A stretch of DNA of 64,000 nucleotides from contig CYKH01000235.1 of assembly GCA_001460835.1 (NCBI GenBank), positions 1 through 64,000 on the forward strand, written 5' to 3'. Source of the stretch: Bodo saltans. Lineage: Eukaryota > Euglenozoa > Kinetoplastea > Eubodonida > Bodonidae. Position 1 is the first letter of the stretch. Each line of letters opens with the position of its first letter. This document shows positions 10,111 to 20,311 of the stretch, in pieces. Below the pieces are notes generated by a model. That model saw nothing but the letters and a program-made list of their open reading frames with translations, did no database searches and was not told where the DNA came from. The position numbers were made by a program, and so were the translations under genes.

Positions 10111-12381
10111 ATGTCCAACCACACACCGCAGAAGAAACGAACTGAGAGTGCACAAATTCAACGAACTCCGGCACCACCTTCCGTAGCATTCTCATCATCA
10201 GGATCTCGTCCTGGAACGGCCGCGTCTGCCTCAGTATATTCTCGCACCGCTGCCGACGGAGCGGCCTCTGTGATCTTCCGGCACAAGACTCGTCGTAATC
10301 GCACATTCCTTAAGGACAACGATGCGAATGCAGCGGTGCTCCCCCAGCCCCTTCCCCAGGGTATCCCCTACGTCGCCAACTACACCACATTCGATGAATT
10401 GTTGAAGCGCAACATCCTCCAACAACCCATCGACGAGCAAGTCCATCTGGGCACAGATGACGTGCGACTTATCTACGACGCCAAGTGCGTCGATCAAAAC
10501 TTGACCCCATCTTGGGACCGTGAGGTGCGATTCATGGAACTCCTCAGCAGCAGCTGCAAAGGTAACTTCTTCACCCTCACGGAGAATGGACTTGGCCGCA
10601 CCGCTGCGGAGGCCATCGCGCACATCCTGTCGGTAGATAGCACGTACAGTATTTTAGATTTGAGCGGCAACAGACTTCGTGACGAGGGCGCCAAGTGCGT
10701 CGCAAAGCTCCTGACCGTGAACGAAACGTTGGTCCACGTAGGACTGCGATCCAATGACATTGGGTTTGAGGGAGGCCAAGCACTTGCTGACGCGTTGTGT
10801 GATAACAACACCGTCACTTCATTAGATCTTGGCGCCCACAGCGGGATCAATCGTAACCACCTTGGCAGCCGCGGTGCAAGTGCACTAGGGACGATGCTGA
10901 AGGCAAACAGTGTTCTCTGCACGCTTTCCATCAGCAGCAACGGACTTGGCGCTGAGGGCGTTGCGCATCTTGCGGCGGGTATGGAAGAGAACCGAGCATT
11001 GACGCATGTTGACCTGAGCTCCAACAACTTAGGGTACGAAGGCGCACGTGTTCTGGCGTCTGTCATCGAGGCCACCGAGCTCCAGAATCTGTACTTGCAG
11101 CGAAACGGTCTTACGGACAGAGGTGGCCTCCAGTTAGCCACAAACATGCAACGTACCATTGACAACTCTTCCGAGACTATTGAGACGTTGAATTTAGAAT
11201 GGAACGACCTTGGCGACGGCTTTGCGGTAGCCATGGCTCGAGTCATCGCCACTACGACTCGCTTGAAGAAGTTAAAGCTTGGCGGCAACGATCTGACAGG
11301 AGGCGTCAAGGCGATTGCTGACGCATTGATTGAGAATCGCAGTTTGGTAGAACTTTCGTTGTCGGAATGTCACGTTGCCGGAAGTGATGGTGTTGCTCTT
11401 GCTGCTGCCATTGCCGCCAACAAAACGCTAAAGGTGTTAGACTTGTCCAAGAATCGCCTCGGCAATGATGGCGTGGCCCCGATTGCAGAGGCCCTCCGAA
11501 AAAATAAGGTCCTTGTTAGCCTCAACCTCTCTTCCAACGGCATCGGTGATGCGGGTGGCGTCGCCCTCACACGATTTATCAAGGAGAACTCGTCGTTGCA
11601 GGAACTCAATCTTCGCCACAATAGCATGACGTCCACTACTGGCAACCTGCTGGACGACGAGCTGCGCAACAACTCTACACTTCAGCGTATCGACATCACG
11701 TACAATGATTTCACCTACAAGTGTTTCTCTGGTATCCAGCACACCCTCTCGCGGAACTCTGCCTCATGGAGTGCACGTGCCGTGCCCCGTCTTCAAGGAG
11801 AGATCGAAGTCCTTGACGTGAAGCAGAAGGAGCTTGTTCAAGTGGAGGAAGACTCAGAGCTCGAGAAGCGCGGCATCAAAGACCGCGGGGACCAAATTCT
11901 GCGTCGAAAGGAAGAAGTGAGAACCCTCACAGAGACCTTCCGACAAGAAATTCACGAACTAGAGGAGCGCTACGCGTCTGCCAAAGGGCTTGCGGAGCGT
12001 GCGGAAGAAGCGTATCGGTTTGCGGAGGACCGCAACTCCGCAGAGGGCACCATTCTCACCGGCAAGAAGAACAATTTAGAGTCCAAGATCCAGAACGAAC
12101 GGGACAAGCGTGAGAAGATCATCCGTGACACGGACAAACTGAGGAAACAGCTGAAAGCCATCCAAGACGCGGAAGTCGACTTGATGAAGCCGTTCCTCCA
12201 GGAGCTTGCCAAGATGGAAGCAGAGCGCAACAGCGACAAGGCGGACTGCAAGTGGCAGTCGGAACAATTGGCGACGCTTCACTTGAAGAGAAAGCAGCTG
12301 GAGACACAAAACGGAACCTCCACCAATGGCACCACACCAATGCCTGGCAGCCCGTCCAAGGCTGCTCCTCGCAAGAAGTGA
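10111..12381 (+). CDS. Leucine-rich repeat protein with C-terminal coiled coil
   Basis: 756 aa from the ATG at 10111. Residues from about 170 to 545 hold a dozen or so LRRs of the ribonuclease-inhibitor type, with repeats such as 'LDLSGNRLRDEGAKCVA' and 'LNLSSNGIGDAGGVAL'. Residues from about 555 to 745 are a long, highly charged Lys/Glu/Arg coiled coil. The N-terminal 100 residues are low complexity. No catalytic motif is visible. RNI-type LRR plus coiled coil is seen in ciliary and centrosomal proteins such as LRRC45, so a flagellar or cytoskeletal scaffold is a reasonable guess, but nothing in the sequence fixes the function. The family call is secure; the role is open. Confidence 0.85.
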   Translation: MSNHTPQKKRTESAQIQRTPAPPSVAFSSSGSRPGTAASASVYSRTAADGAASVIFRHKTRRNRTFLKDNDANAAVLPQPLPQGIPYVANYTTFDELLKRNILQQPIDEQVHLGTDDVRLIYDAKCVDQNLTPSWDREVRFMELLSSSCKGNFFTLTENGLGRTAAEAIAHILSVDSTYSILDLSGNRLRDEGAKCVAKLLTVNETLVHVGLRSNDIGFEGGQALADALCDNNTVTSLDLGAHSGINRNHLGSRGASALGTMLKANSVLCTLSISSNGLGAEGVAHLAAGMEENRALTHVDLSSNNLGYEGARVLASVIEATELQNLYLQRNGLTDRGGLQLATNMQRTIDNSSETIETLNLEWNDLGDGFAVAMARVIATTTRLKKLKLGGNDLTGGVKAIADALIENRSLVELSLSECHVAGSDGVALAAAIAANKTLKVLDLSKNRLGNDGVAPIAEALRKNKVLVSLNLSSNGIGDAGGVALTRFIKENSSLQELNLRHNSMTSTTGNLLDDELRNNSTLQRIDITYNDFTYKCFSGIQHTLSRNSASWSARAVPRLQGEIEVLDVKQKELVQVEEDSELEKRGIKDRGDQILRRKEEVRTLTETFRQEIHELEERYASAKGLAERAEEAYRFAEDRNSAEGTILTGKKNNLESKIQNERDKREKIIRDTDKLRKQLKAIQDAEVDLMKPFLQELAKMEAERNSDKADCKWQSEQLATLHLKRKQLETQNGTSTNGTTPMPGSPSKAAPRKK

Positions 12382-12760
12382 TTCCCTTTGCCTCTCTCAA
12401 TATCGCGTTTTAGGAGCTATTCAAAAAAAAAACCTGTTGTTTACGTGTTTATGTTTTTATCAACCGCTCGATGCGAGTTTCTTACAGCTCCCCTGTACAA
12501 TTAATCAATGTGTGATGGTGGCGTGTGCCGAGTATTAAAACACACAAAGACTCCGTTGTTGTGTGATTGTGTTGTTCTTCCTATCACTCAAAAAAAAAAA
12601 TATGTACCCCAAATAGTTACCACTGACAGATTGAAAAACAAAAGTTGAGTGCAAGCAAGAGTACTGTTGTAATAATGATGTGCGACATATTTAATCTTCT
12701 TTTTTTTTTGTACTGTTGTTGTGATCTAATGTTAGAATTATTCATTTTGAGCTTGAGTTA
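12382..12760. other. Intergenic region with A- and T-runs
   Basis: No gene. Two A-runs (about 12424 and 12590) lie in the likely 3' UTR. The T-rich tract at about 12692-12712 followed by AG at about 12734 is the likely acceptor for the small secreted-protein gene. Confidence 0.5.
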
Positions 12761-13291
12761 ATGCGCTGCGGTGTCGTTGCGCTAGTAGCAGCACTGCTGT
12801 TATCGGTCACAGCAGTTGATGCGTCGTCGGCGGCGAGTGGACATGACAATCGCCTAGGAAAGTGGGTTCAGCTTGACAAAACTCTTCAAGCAAGAATGTT
12901 CACCCGAATGGAAGCTGAACACATCAAAGCGCGAGCAGATGCCGATCCAGTAACACTCCGCAACTATATCGACCCCAGCATCTCCGTCGCATGGGCGTAT
13001 GTTCAGAAGGAAGTTTGCTTGAAAGGGGGCGCAACGTTCCTTGCCAATGTCAAAGCAAGCGCCAGATGTAGTGAGCCTGACGTTGTGCGCAAGTCAGGAC
13101 GTCGAGCTTGCAAGGCGGCCGGTATTATCCCTGGTGACGTCCTTTTGGCCAACTGCACTCAGGGCTTTGTGAACTCATGTCCTCGTTTCTTCAGTGTTCC
13201 TGGACAGTCGTTTGCCACGTTGTGCGACGAGGCGGGCATGGGTCGCTACCGCCCTCCTGGCAGGAAGGACGACCATCACTATGAGTTGTAG
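12761..13291 (+). CDS. Small secreted or ER-lumen cysteine protein
   Basis: 176 aa with a clear signal peptide (GVVALVAALLLSVTAVDA, cleavage probably near residue 21). The mature part has six Cys residues, which suits three disulfides, and one NxT sequon (NCT). It ends in HYEL. The ER-retrieval consensus is KDEL-like, [KRHQSA]-[DENQ]-E-L, so HYEL fits at three of four positions. It follows the LRR gene by about 380 bp and has its own T-rich acceptor tract. I do not recognise the family. Secretory entry is well supported; ER retention is only a suggestion. Confidence 0.7.
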   Translation: MRCGVVALVAALLLSVTAVDASSAASGHDNRLGKWVQLDKTLQARMFTRMEAEHIKARADADPVTLRNYIDPSISVAWAYVQKEVCLKGGATFLANVKASARCSEPDVVRKSGRRACKAAGIIPGDVLLANCTQGFVNSCPRFFSVPGQSFATLCDEAGMGRYRPPGRKDDHHYEL

Positions 13292-13383
13292 GGAGGAGAA
13301 GGAGGGTCCTTTGCGGTCTTTATCGAACATCTTTGAAGGTCGTTGAAGGAGAATACTGTTTTCGTCTCGTAGTGCATTATGTG

Positions 13384-13425
13384 CCTCTCTCTCTCTCTCT
13401 TTGGTTGTCTAAAACACAAAAAAAG
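13384..13425 (+). promoter_or_regulatory. CT-rich trans-splice acceptor inside the open frame
   Basis: An alternating CT run followed by the first AG at about 13424. It lies a few bases after an in-frame ATG at 13379. If this tract guides spliced-leader addition, that ATG is not on the mature mRNA. Confidence 0.5.
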
Positions 13426-13459
13426 AGACTTTGCACTTCATTCCGCGTGCTTTTCACAT

Positions 13460-15217
13460 ATGTTCCTTAAGGGAGTTTTCAAAAGTCAGTGGACGTCGCT
13501 TTGGGGCCAGCAACCGTCGGTGGAGCAGCAATCTGAGGAAGACGATGGTGCTGACGCCGGCGATGACGATGCCGTCATGCAACTTACTCAGGCATCCCCA
13601 AATGTGCTGACAAGAGATTCCCCTCTGCGCAAGCGTCCACGTAGTGCCACCAGTGACGAAGAGGCAACGTGCAATCCTCTGCCTAGCCAACAACACAACA
13701 ACAGTGAGGACCAACATCATCATCACATCGCCATCATTGCTGATGGATCCAGTCACGGGCACCCGAGCCATCGCGCGCCATCAGCGCATGCGACGGAATC
13801 ACCATGCACACCCAACACCGTTCGGTCGTCGCTATCGAAGTACGTGCAACATTCTTCTTTGCCGCAAGACTGCGCCGCTGCAAGTTCGCTTGACGATGTC
13901 TTACGTCATCCCTCGTTACTGGTAGGTGCGGAGGTGCAGTTATGGCATGCCCCACATCATCATAATGCCGCAAAGGTTGCGGTGGATGCCCGTCACATTG
14001 TCGCCCCAATTTCTCGTCCCTTTCCGTCGGTTGCTGGGGTATCATCGGCATCACTGCCCCCGCCACAAGCAGCGGAAGTGTGTCACGTACTTTCCCACAT
14101 TTGGTTCCGCATGGTAAGAGACCACCAACGTGCGTCTCCTGGTTATGTTATCACCGACGAAGACTGTTGGCGATCGACGGTGCAGGCAGCTGCCCGGCGG
14201 TACCCAGTGAAAGAGGATGACGCCATCGGAGCCGTGGCAGCAACCCTTGTCCTCGGTGTGGACTTCCACACTCGTGGTGCTGGTCCTCGTGGATCTACTG
14301 CTCACAATGCTGCCGGCGTCGCCACCGCTGATGACGACGACCGGTGGATTCCAGCACTACGCCAATTGTCTCAAAGGATGCTCTCTCACCACGCACAACG
14401 CAGCAGCAGCAACAGCAGCGCTGATTATCATCACCATCATCATCATCATCTGTGTGCAGCCCCACCGCCACCGTTTGCCAACTCGACGACTGTTTGTAGT
14501 GACACGTTTGACTCTTCCATCGATGCCGTCCGCTCGCTGATGCTTCACATGATCGAAGCGGAAACGTACATCGACCCCTCCACATGGCTGGTTGCCTTCA
14601 TTTACGCGGAGAGGATGCACCAGCAATATGTCGCGTCCCATGGGCACCAACACAGTGGTCGTACGTGTCGTCATACAGATCCTAGCGCGCCCCTTTGGCG
14701 GCAAACAGAGCGTGGTGGTGAAACAACCACCCCAACGGAGTTTGTGTTTTATCGACGTCACGAACTGCGAATCTTGTTTGCACTCTTCACACTCGCAGTC
14801 AAGCAGCTTTCTGACCTGTATGTCACTGTGCGCAACCTGCACCGTTGTCTGCCCTCCTTCATCACGTCCTATCAGCATCATGCTAGTAGCGCTCAAAGAA
14901 GCGACCCTCCCGCAGCCGTTCTTCCCTTGTCGCTGCGTCAAAAGTTTCCCCACATTGCCCAGAGGCTCGAGGCTTCCATGGTAGCCGAGTCCACCATGAT
15001 GAGTCGGCAGTATGCGGAACACGACGGGCCCCTGACGCCACCATACAGTTTGGGCTGTGCAGGGCGAATGGAGGTTGCAATTCTGCGCGGTGGCTTGGGA
15101 TACAGAACACTCGTGCGAGAACATGACATGAACGAACTCCTATCTCAGTACGCCTCTCCCAGTGAAGCTGCTCTCTTAATGCGGTACATGCAGCACCGCA
15201 TCCAAGCAAAACGCTAG
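13460..15217 (+). CDS. Divergent cyclin-box protein (probable)
   Basis: 585 aa from 13460. An in-frame ATG at 13379 would add 27 residues, but these are encoded by a CT-repeat that looks like the splice tract, so I chose the later ATG. The first 200 residues are low complexity and His/Ser-rich, with a run of eight His residues further on (about residues 328-335). The C-terminal half has cyclin-box-like helices: 'STWLVAFIYAERMH', 'RRHELRILFALFTLAVKQL' and 'GRMEVAILRGGLGYR'. In PHO80-type cyclins the matching helices read as an aliphatic-rich segment ending in YxxR, then RxLxxxxLxLAxK, then NxxExxFLxxLxF. Inferred: a cyclin-like partner of a CDK. It could also be an unrelated helical protein; the call rests on pattern resemblance only. 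Confidence 0.5.
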   Translation: MFLKGVFKSQWTSLWGQQPSVEQQSEEDDGADAGDDDAVMQLTQASPNVLTRDSPLRKRPRSATSDEEATCNPLPSQQHNNSEDQHHHHIAIIADGSSHGHPSHRAPSAHATESPCTPNTVRSSLSKYVQHSSLPQDCAAASSLDDVLRHPSLLVGAEVQLWHAPHHHNAAKVAVDARHIVAPISRPFPSVAGVSSASLPPPQAAEVCHVLSHIWFRMVRDHQRASPGYVITDEDCWRSTVQAAARRYPVKEDDAIGAVAATLVLGVDFHTRGAGPRGSTAHNAAGVATADDDDRWIPALRQLSQRMLSHHAQRSSSNSSADYHHHHHHHLCAAPPPPFANSTTVCSDTFDSSIDAVRSLMLHMIEAETYIDPSTWLVAFIYAERMHQQYVASHGHQHSGRTCRHTDPSAPLWRQTERGGETTTPTEFVFYRRHELRILFALFTLAVKQLSDLYVTVRNLHRCLPSFITSYQHHASSAQRSDPPAAVLPLSLRQKFPHIAQRLEASMVAESTMMSRQYAEHDGPLTPPYSLGCAGRMEVAILRGGLGYRTLVREHDMNELLSQYASPSEAALLMRYMQHRIQAKR

Positions 15218-16352
15218 CTGCAGGCGGCCACCATCTTCACAACACAGCAATTCTATGCTAATCATTCGAAGAACTCTCACTCTCTCTTTCTTACATGTTA
15301 TCATTCTTTCGTCAGCAGATTTTTTCAATTATTTCCTCTTAGTTCCATTGTGCTTTGGTCGGCATGGAATTCGTTCTGAGTCACATCTTCGTCACTGTGC
15401 TTACTGATGTCTTTTTTTTTTTTTCCACCCCAAGACCACAAGACCACAACGCTCTGGGCAACAACAACCCCAACAAACAAAAGCAAACTTTGACACAGAA
15501 GAGCTATCCAACATAGCTTCACTTTATCAAAGGATAGTCCAATCGATTAATTCGTTTCCTTCGTCCTTCACCACTAGTCCCAACATTTGCCTCGGACTAT
15601 TCGCGACAGACGATCACGCTCGAATTCATCCCAAAACTACTGCGCTTCAGAAAACGACAAACCTACCACACTGCGCTCCGTTGAAGCTTGTGTAGAGTTC
15701 GTCGAGTCATTCTTTGATAAAGCCACACGCAGACAGCCATCAACAACGTGTCACAAGAAACAAAAGGTCCGTCTGCAGCACAGCACACACTATCGAGGGA
15801 ATATTTCTTTCTTCCTCGTCGCTCCTTGTTTTTCTCCTAGTTCAGAATCTTCCTCTTTGAAAAGCATCACGCGTCCGTTTTCTTTTCTTTCCGCCTTATC
15901 GGACTCTCCTCGTATTCGGCGTTTGACGATCATCAACAATTTATCTCCTTGTTGTGTCGCGCACCACTATTTTCTCATCACCTGACCTCACCGAGTGAAC
16001 ATCAAATTCTTCAAAGGTCAAACGCATTCTTCAAAAAGAGAGAAGGAAATCTATTCGCCGTCTCTCTCTCTCTCTTGCTCTGTACTACTAGCGCTCAAGA
16101 CTTTCTGCGAAAAAGACTCGGCGCTTTGCTCGTTCTTTACCAGCCCCCCAACACCACACCAGTTGCAAACTCACACACCACCACACGTTACCTATACCAC
16201 CGCCTTCTCCTCGTCTTTCTTTGCACGGTCCTCACAAAATCGTCAACACAACAAACACAGCAGCTCATTACTTCACGCAGCGCACACTCTCTCGCCGTTA
16301 TCATCACCACCAAACATTACTTGAAACGAAACTTGAAGAAGACCCAACAACG
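15218..16352. other. Long pyrimidine-rich intergenic region and probable 5' UTR
   Basis: About 1.1 kb with no convincing gene; open frames here are short and lack coding character. CT-rich stretches at about 16055-16080 and 16200-16225, followed by AG at about 16260, are candidate acceptors for the RRM gene at 16353. Confidence 0.5.
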
Positions 16353-17516
16353 ATGAACAACAACTCTCCCACCGACAACAACAACAACGTCGCCCCTACG
16401 ACCGACCTCAACAACAACTTTGTTGGACAACAACCAACAACACCCGCCTTTACCGGTGTCCCCACGGGAGGCTACTTTGCCCCTCAAGGTATGTACCCCG
16501 CTGCCCCAATGTATTACCCCGCGCAACTTGCTCAAGGCCACCCAGACATGTACTGGACTCCCGCCGGTCCGATGGTTCCAGTTCCCATGCACGCGCCCAT
16601 TTACGCCCCAGGACAGCTTGCCCCCAACGGAGGAGGCTACCTCTACTCACCCACCCCCATGATGATCCCCCACCAACCGATCTACATGATTCCCGCATCG
16701 CCACACGGGTCCATGACCGGTTCCTCAATCGGCTTCAACGGAGCTACCCAACAACAAGATCTCCCATCGCCGAAACCTCCCACCTCAGACCGCCAGCAAT
16801 CCCGCACACCAGAGGATGCGCTTCCAGCGAAACTGGAGCTTGCTCGCTTCAACAATGACGGCGCCTCGGTCCATCTACCGACAATGGCCCCGCTGACGAA
16901 CATTGACTCCTCGTACGCTACATTGGCTGGGTCCATGTCACACAACAACAACCCCTCTGCCTCCTCGCACCGTAGCCCAGGGCCGCCGGCACCCGTGCAG
17001 AGCCACCACCATCAATCTGTCTTGTCGCACTCAGACAGCACCGCGTTGACTGCCAACGACACCTCCAATTCTGCCCTTCTTACGTCGATGGTTGCGTTGC
17101 CGCCGCCTGCTGGGGCATTCCTCCATCCAGCTGCGTCCACGCCCACTGGTCGCTACCAACAGCAGCACTTCTCAGGGTCGCAACGAGGCGGCCCAAATGT
17201 CCGAGGAGGATCCACTGCTGGTAGATCCGCAGCGGTGGGACAACCCCACGGTCAACTTATGGTTTGCTACCTTGATGTTCGAGTCAACGCCCAAGAGCTC
17301 AGCAGCCTCTTCAGCCCACATGGGCAGCTGAACGGCGCTAAAATTGTGTATGACAACAACAACCAGAGTCGTTGCTACGGCTTCGTTTACTTTTGTCGAC
17401 ATGAAGATGCGTGCGCCGCAGTCGCTGCGATGGACGGCTTCCGTCATCGAGGCAAGAATCTGCGTGTTCATTTCTCCGAGAGGCCGAATGCAGTATTTTC
17501 ACAGCAGCGACAGTAA
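16353..17516 (+). CDS. Single-RRM RNA-binding protein with Asn/Pro/Gln-rich N-terminus
   Basis: 387 aa from the ATG at 16353. The first 295 residues are low complexity: Asn runs, then a Pro/Met/Tyr-rich part, then Ser/His-rich linkers. One RRM occupies residues from about 300 to 378, with RNP2 'LMVCYL' at about 302 and RNP1 'RCYGFVYF' at 340-347, both aromatic-complete. The RRM resembles those of trypanosome UBP/RBP-type regulators of mRNA stability. It is paralogous to the next gene, at 20312. Inferred role: post-transcriptional control in granules or on polysomes. The low-complexity N-terminus would suit phase separation. Its own flanks are very long. Confidence 0.88.
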   Translation: MNNNSPTDNNNNVAPTTDLNNNFVGQQPTTPAFTGVPTGGYFAPQGMYPAAPMYYPAQLAQGHPDMYWTPAGPMVPVPMHAPIYAPGQLAPNGGGYLYSPTPMMIPHQPIYMIPASPHGSMTGSSIGFNGATQQQDLPSPKPPTSDRQQSRTPEDALPAKLELARFNNDGASVHLPTMAPLTNIDSSYATLAGSMSHNNNPSASSHRSPGPPAPVQSHHHQSVLSHSDSTALTANDTSNSALLTSMVALPPPAGAFLHPAASTPTGRYQQQHFSGSQRGGPNVRGGSTAGRSAAVGQPHGQLMVCYLDVRVNAQELSSLFSPHGQLNGAKIVYDNNNQSRCYGFVYFCRHEDACAAVAAMDGFRHRGKNLRVHFSERPNAVFSQQRQ

Positions 17517-20311
17517 ATATGCCCGTTAACGTGCTCCTATACATCCAAACAAAAAAAAAAAACCAGAAAAGGAGCCCACGGAGGGCAAAAACAGAAAACG
17601 AAGCGGGAAAAAAACAAACAGTAAGGTTTATTTGGACCTTTTCTTTTAGAAGTGCTGACATCATCATGCTTCCAGTGCTAATTTGGGTGCTTTAGGCTCC
17701 ACGCCGCGTGCCGATTCCCTAACACATTCGAATGATGAATGGTCGGTTTCTTTGGTGATGAAGTTGTCGCAATTATTGTCCCCACGAGCTGTTAGCTCGC
17801 TCCGTGCAAAAAAACATCCATTTCCTGTGTTTTTTGTCGAATTTTCTGTTTCCTTCCACATATCTCTCTCTTCAGTGGTGCACAACCTTTTTATTTTTCT
17901 GATTTTTCTTCCGCTTTGCGCCTCATAACTTTCTTCTCTCGCTCTTTCTAACAAAAATACCTCTCCATTTTCACCTACACGCACTCTCGTTCACACGCTT
18001 CACTGCTGTTTTTCACTTGGTCTCTCGTGCGCGCACTCACTTTCTCTCGCTCTCTCTCACTCTCCCCGCCTGTTTGCAAACAAATACAAAGCGCCCAGTA
18101 TTCTCTGGATTTGACTTCGCTTCAGATATGAACGCCGCAGGTTGTGTGTAGTGTAGTGATGTCTCTGTTGAGGTGGCTCATTGATGTCCTATTACGTGTG
18201 GGGTCGACCTCCCACCCAACTATTGTTGTGGATTGATACACCCCCTCATCTATCTTTCTTTCTCTCTCTCACTCTTCATTTTACCTTCTCCATTCTCCTT
18301 TTTTTTTCAAAGATACTTCTCTCGTTAGAGTGGTCTTCTTCTCTCTTTTTTTTCCCCATTTCGGTTGACGTTTTTACTTGTGGCCTTTTCCCCCTTCCCC
18401 AAACGTCGTTTGCCCAAAAAAGCGACAACAAACAACATAAAACTGAAACGCGAGTATGTAGCTCAACTCAAGCAACAACGCCCAGTCTACTTGGGTGCCT
18501 AATGTTCACACTGTTGGCGCCACCGGTAGGATCTCCTTCAGCAAAATCCCCTCTTGATACATCAACTTGTGTTGCTTTGTGTAGGCGCCTGCCACAGCAA
18601 AAGTAAACAACAAGCGTATCATAAAAAGAGGCCTTTGCAACTGGCTGCCTTATGCAGCCAGTAAATTTATTTTCCCCATGTTTCCTCAAACAAAAAAAAA
18701 AATCAAAATCAACACGAATCCAAGAGAAGTACGTTACAAGAGCAACTCAAAGGTCCGTTGCGTTTCCTTCGATTGAGGGGCACGACACTCTCTTTTCTCC
18801 CTCTCATTTTCTCTTTCCCATTTCTGCTTGACAAGCGACAATTTGCGTTTCCCTACACTTGTGTTTTTCTTTTTGACATTTTATCCCCCCTTGTGTGTAT
18901 GTGTGTCCGAGTGTAGGCTCGAGGGTGACTTGCTTTCCGGATGTCTCTCCGTTCACAATTACGTCTTTTTAAGCGTGACGCTTTTTTTGGTTTCTTTTTC
19001 AACCTCTTAATTTTTGCTTTGATTATGTTGTTGTTTCTCATATATTTTCTGTATTGCTTGTCGCGTGTGTATTTATCTTTCTTTTGACGTATTTTGTTAT
19101 GCTTGCTCTTTTCTTTGATTTTTTTTTTGTTGATTTCAAACTCTCACTTTGTGCCTTAGCCAACGTGAACGCAGAAACGAATGCAAGCAGAGCTGATTTA
19201 ATGCGTCGCTCTTCTTAAAATACAAAACGCTATTCATATCCGCGTCAAATTTCACATTTGTTGACTATCGCATCTTGAATGCCGTCGAGCGTGTTTCGTT
19301 TCCCATCATGACTTCGCTGTTTGTTGAGGGTGTGTATTTTGTTACCCGTTGTTCATGCATTGCAGTAGCTGTGTTCATCTTTGTCGACAATTTTTGTTCA
19401 CACTTTGCCACCTGAAGAACTGTTTCACTCGCTCCTTTAATGGCTGCTGTTTGCGTTGGTGACTGGGCTCTGCAGTTTCAGAAACTACTGCCCTTGAGTT
19501 GCCAAATTCTTTTTTTCCCCGTGTGTCCTGTGGCGTTCTTCTTGAGAAGTGTGCAGGCACACGAGTATTTTCCCTTCCCCAAAGAATCTCTGCTACGGAA
19601 TGTGCTCCTCTTTTCGCTTGTCTCTTTCTTTTCTTTTGCTACGCAAGAGTTGAGTTGCTTCAAGCATCTTTACTTGTTCTTTGCTCCTGCTCTCTTCTTT
19701 CGATGTTTCCCCGTCTTAGCATACCCAGAGGATTACGTGCGGAGGTTCATTTCTTGTTTTCCACGTTGTTTTATTCCGTCTTCTCTGTTTTTGCATTAAT
19801 GACAATATCTTTAACAAAAAGCTACCACCAACGACAGCTATAGCTCGTTTCGCATCCTAGCTCTATCCCGTCGCTCGAACGGTGTAACCGAAACCAAGTA
19901 TCACTGTTGTTTGGTGTGGCGGCAAAATTCTCCTGGTATCCCACACACACACTCTCTCTCACGTGACTAGCCTTTGTTCGCAGGAGGTTGTCAGTAACAA
20001 TTAGCAAAAAACTGTGAACAAATTTAGAATGCAACAAACGTCTCCATCGACGATGAATGAGAGAGCGTGAAAGTTTATGGAAGCGGTTTCATTGTGGTTG
20101 CCCTTTGAGACTTGCTTGGGGTTTTTTTTTTCCGTGATTATTCTGAGGTGAAGATTTCATTCGACGGGAAAAAACCTTCGTGTAAAGACTTATTGTCGAT
20201 GGCCAACGGCCCCATCAATTCACTCTTTCACCCTTTCTGGACATAATGTAGACGAACAGGACAAACGTTCAACGAAAAGAAAAAAAATACTCCCCCATTT
20301 CCAGATTACTG
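17517..20311. other. 2.8-kb non-coding region between the two RRM genes
   Basis: The longest gene-free stretch here. The + strand is strongly T/C-rich with many poly-T and CT runs. The longest open frame (19440-19799) codes for Phe/Leu/Ser-rich peptide of the kind T-rich DNA gives by chance, so I do not call it. A perfect hairpin lies at 18640-18662. I saw no tRNA-like B box. It probably holds the long 3' UTR of the first RRM gene and the 5' UTR of the second. Confidence 0.55.
18640..18662 (+). other. Perfect 9-bp hairpin in probable UTR
   Basis: Left arm ACTGGCTGC, loop CTTAT, right arm GCAGCCAGT; all nine pairs are Watson-Crick. It stands in AT-rich flanks about 1.1 kb after the stop of the first RRM gene. 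A compact stem-loop in a long UTR could be a protein-binding element. It could also be chance. Confidence 0.5.

Noticed and set aside
14417-14452. CAT/CAC repeat as a regulatory microsatellite
   Set aside because: It lies in frame and encodes a poly-His run; a similar tract occurs in the RRM gene near 20727.
19440-19799. 119-codon open frame in the 2.8-kb spacer
   Set aside because: Starts with ATG but is Phe/Leu/Ser-rich as expected from T/C-rich DNA, overlaps another frame of like composition, and has no recognisable feature.
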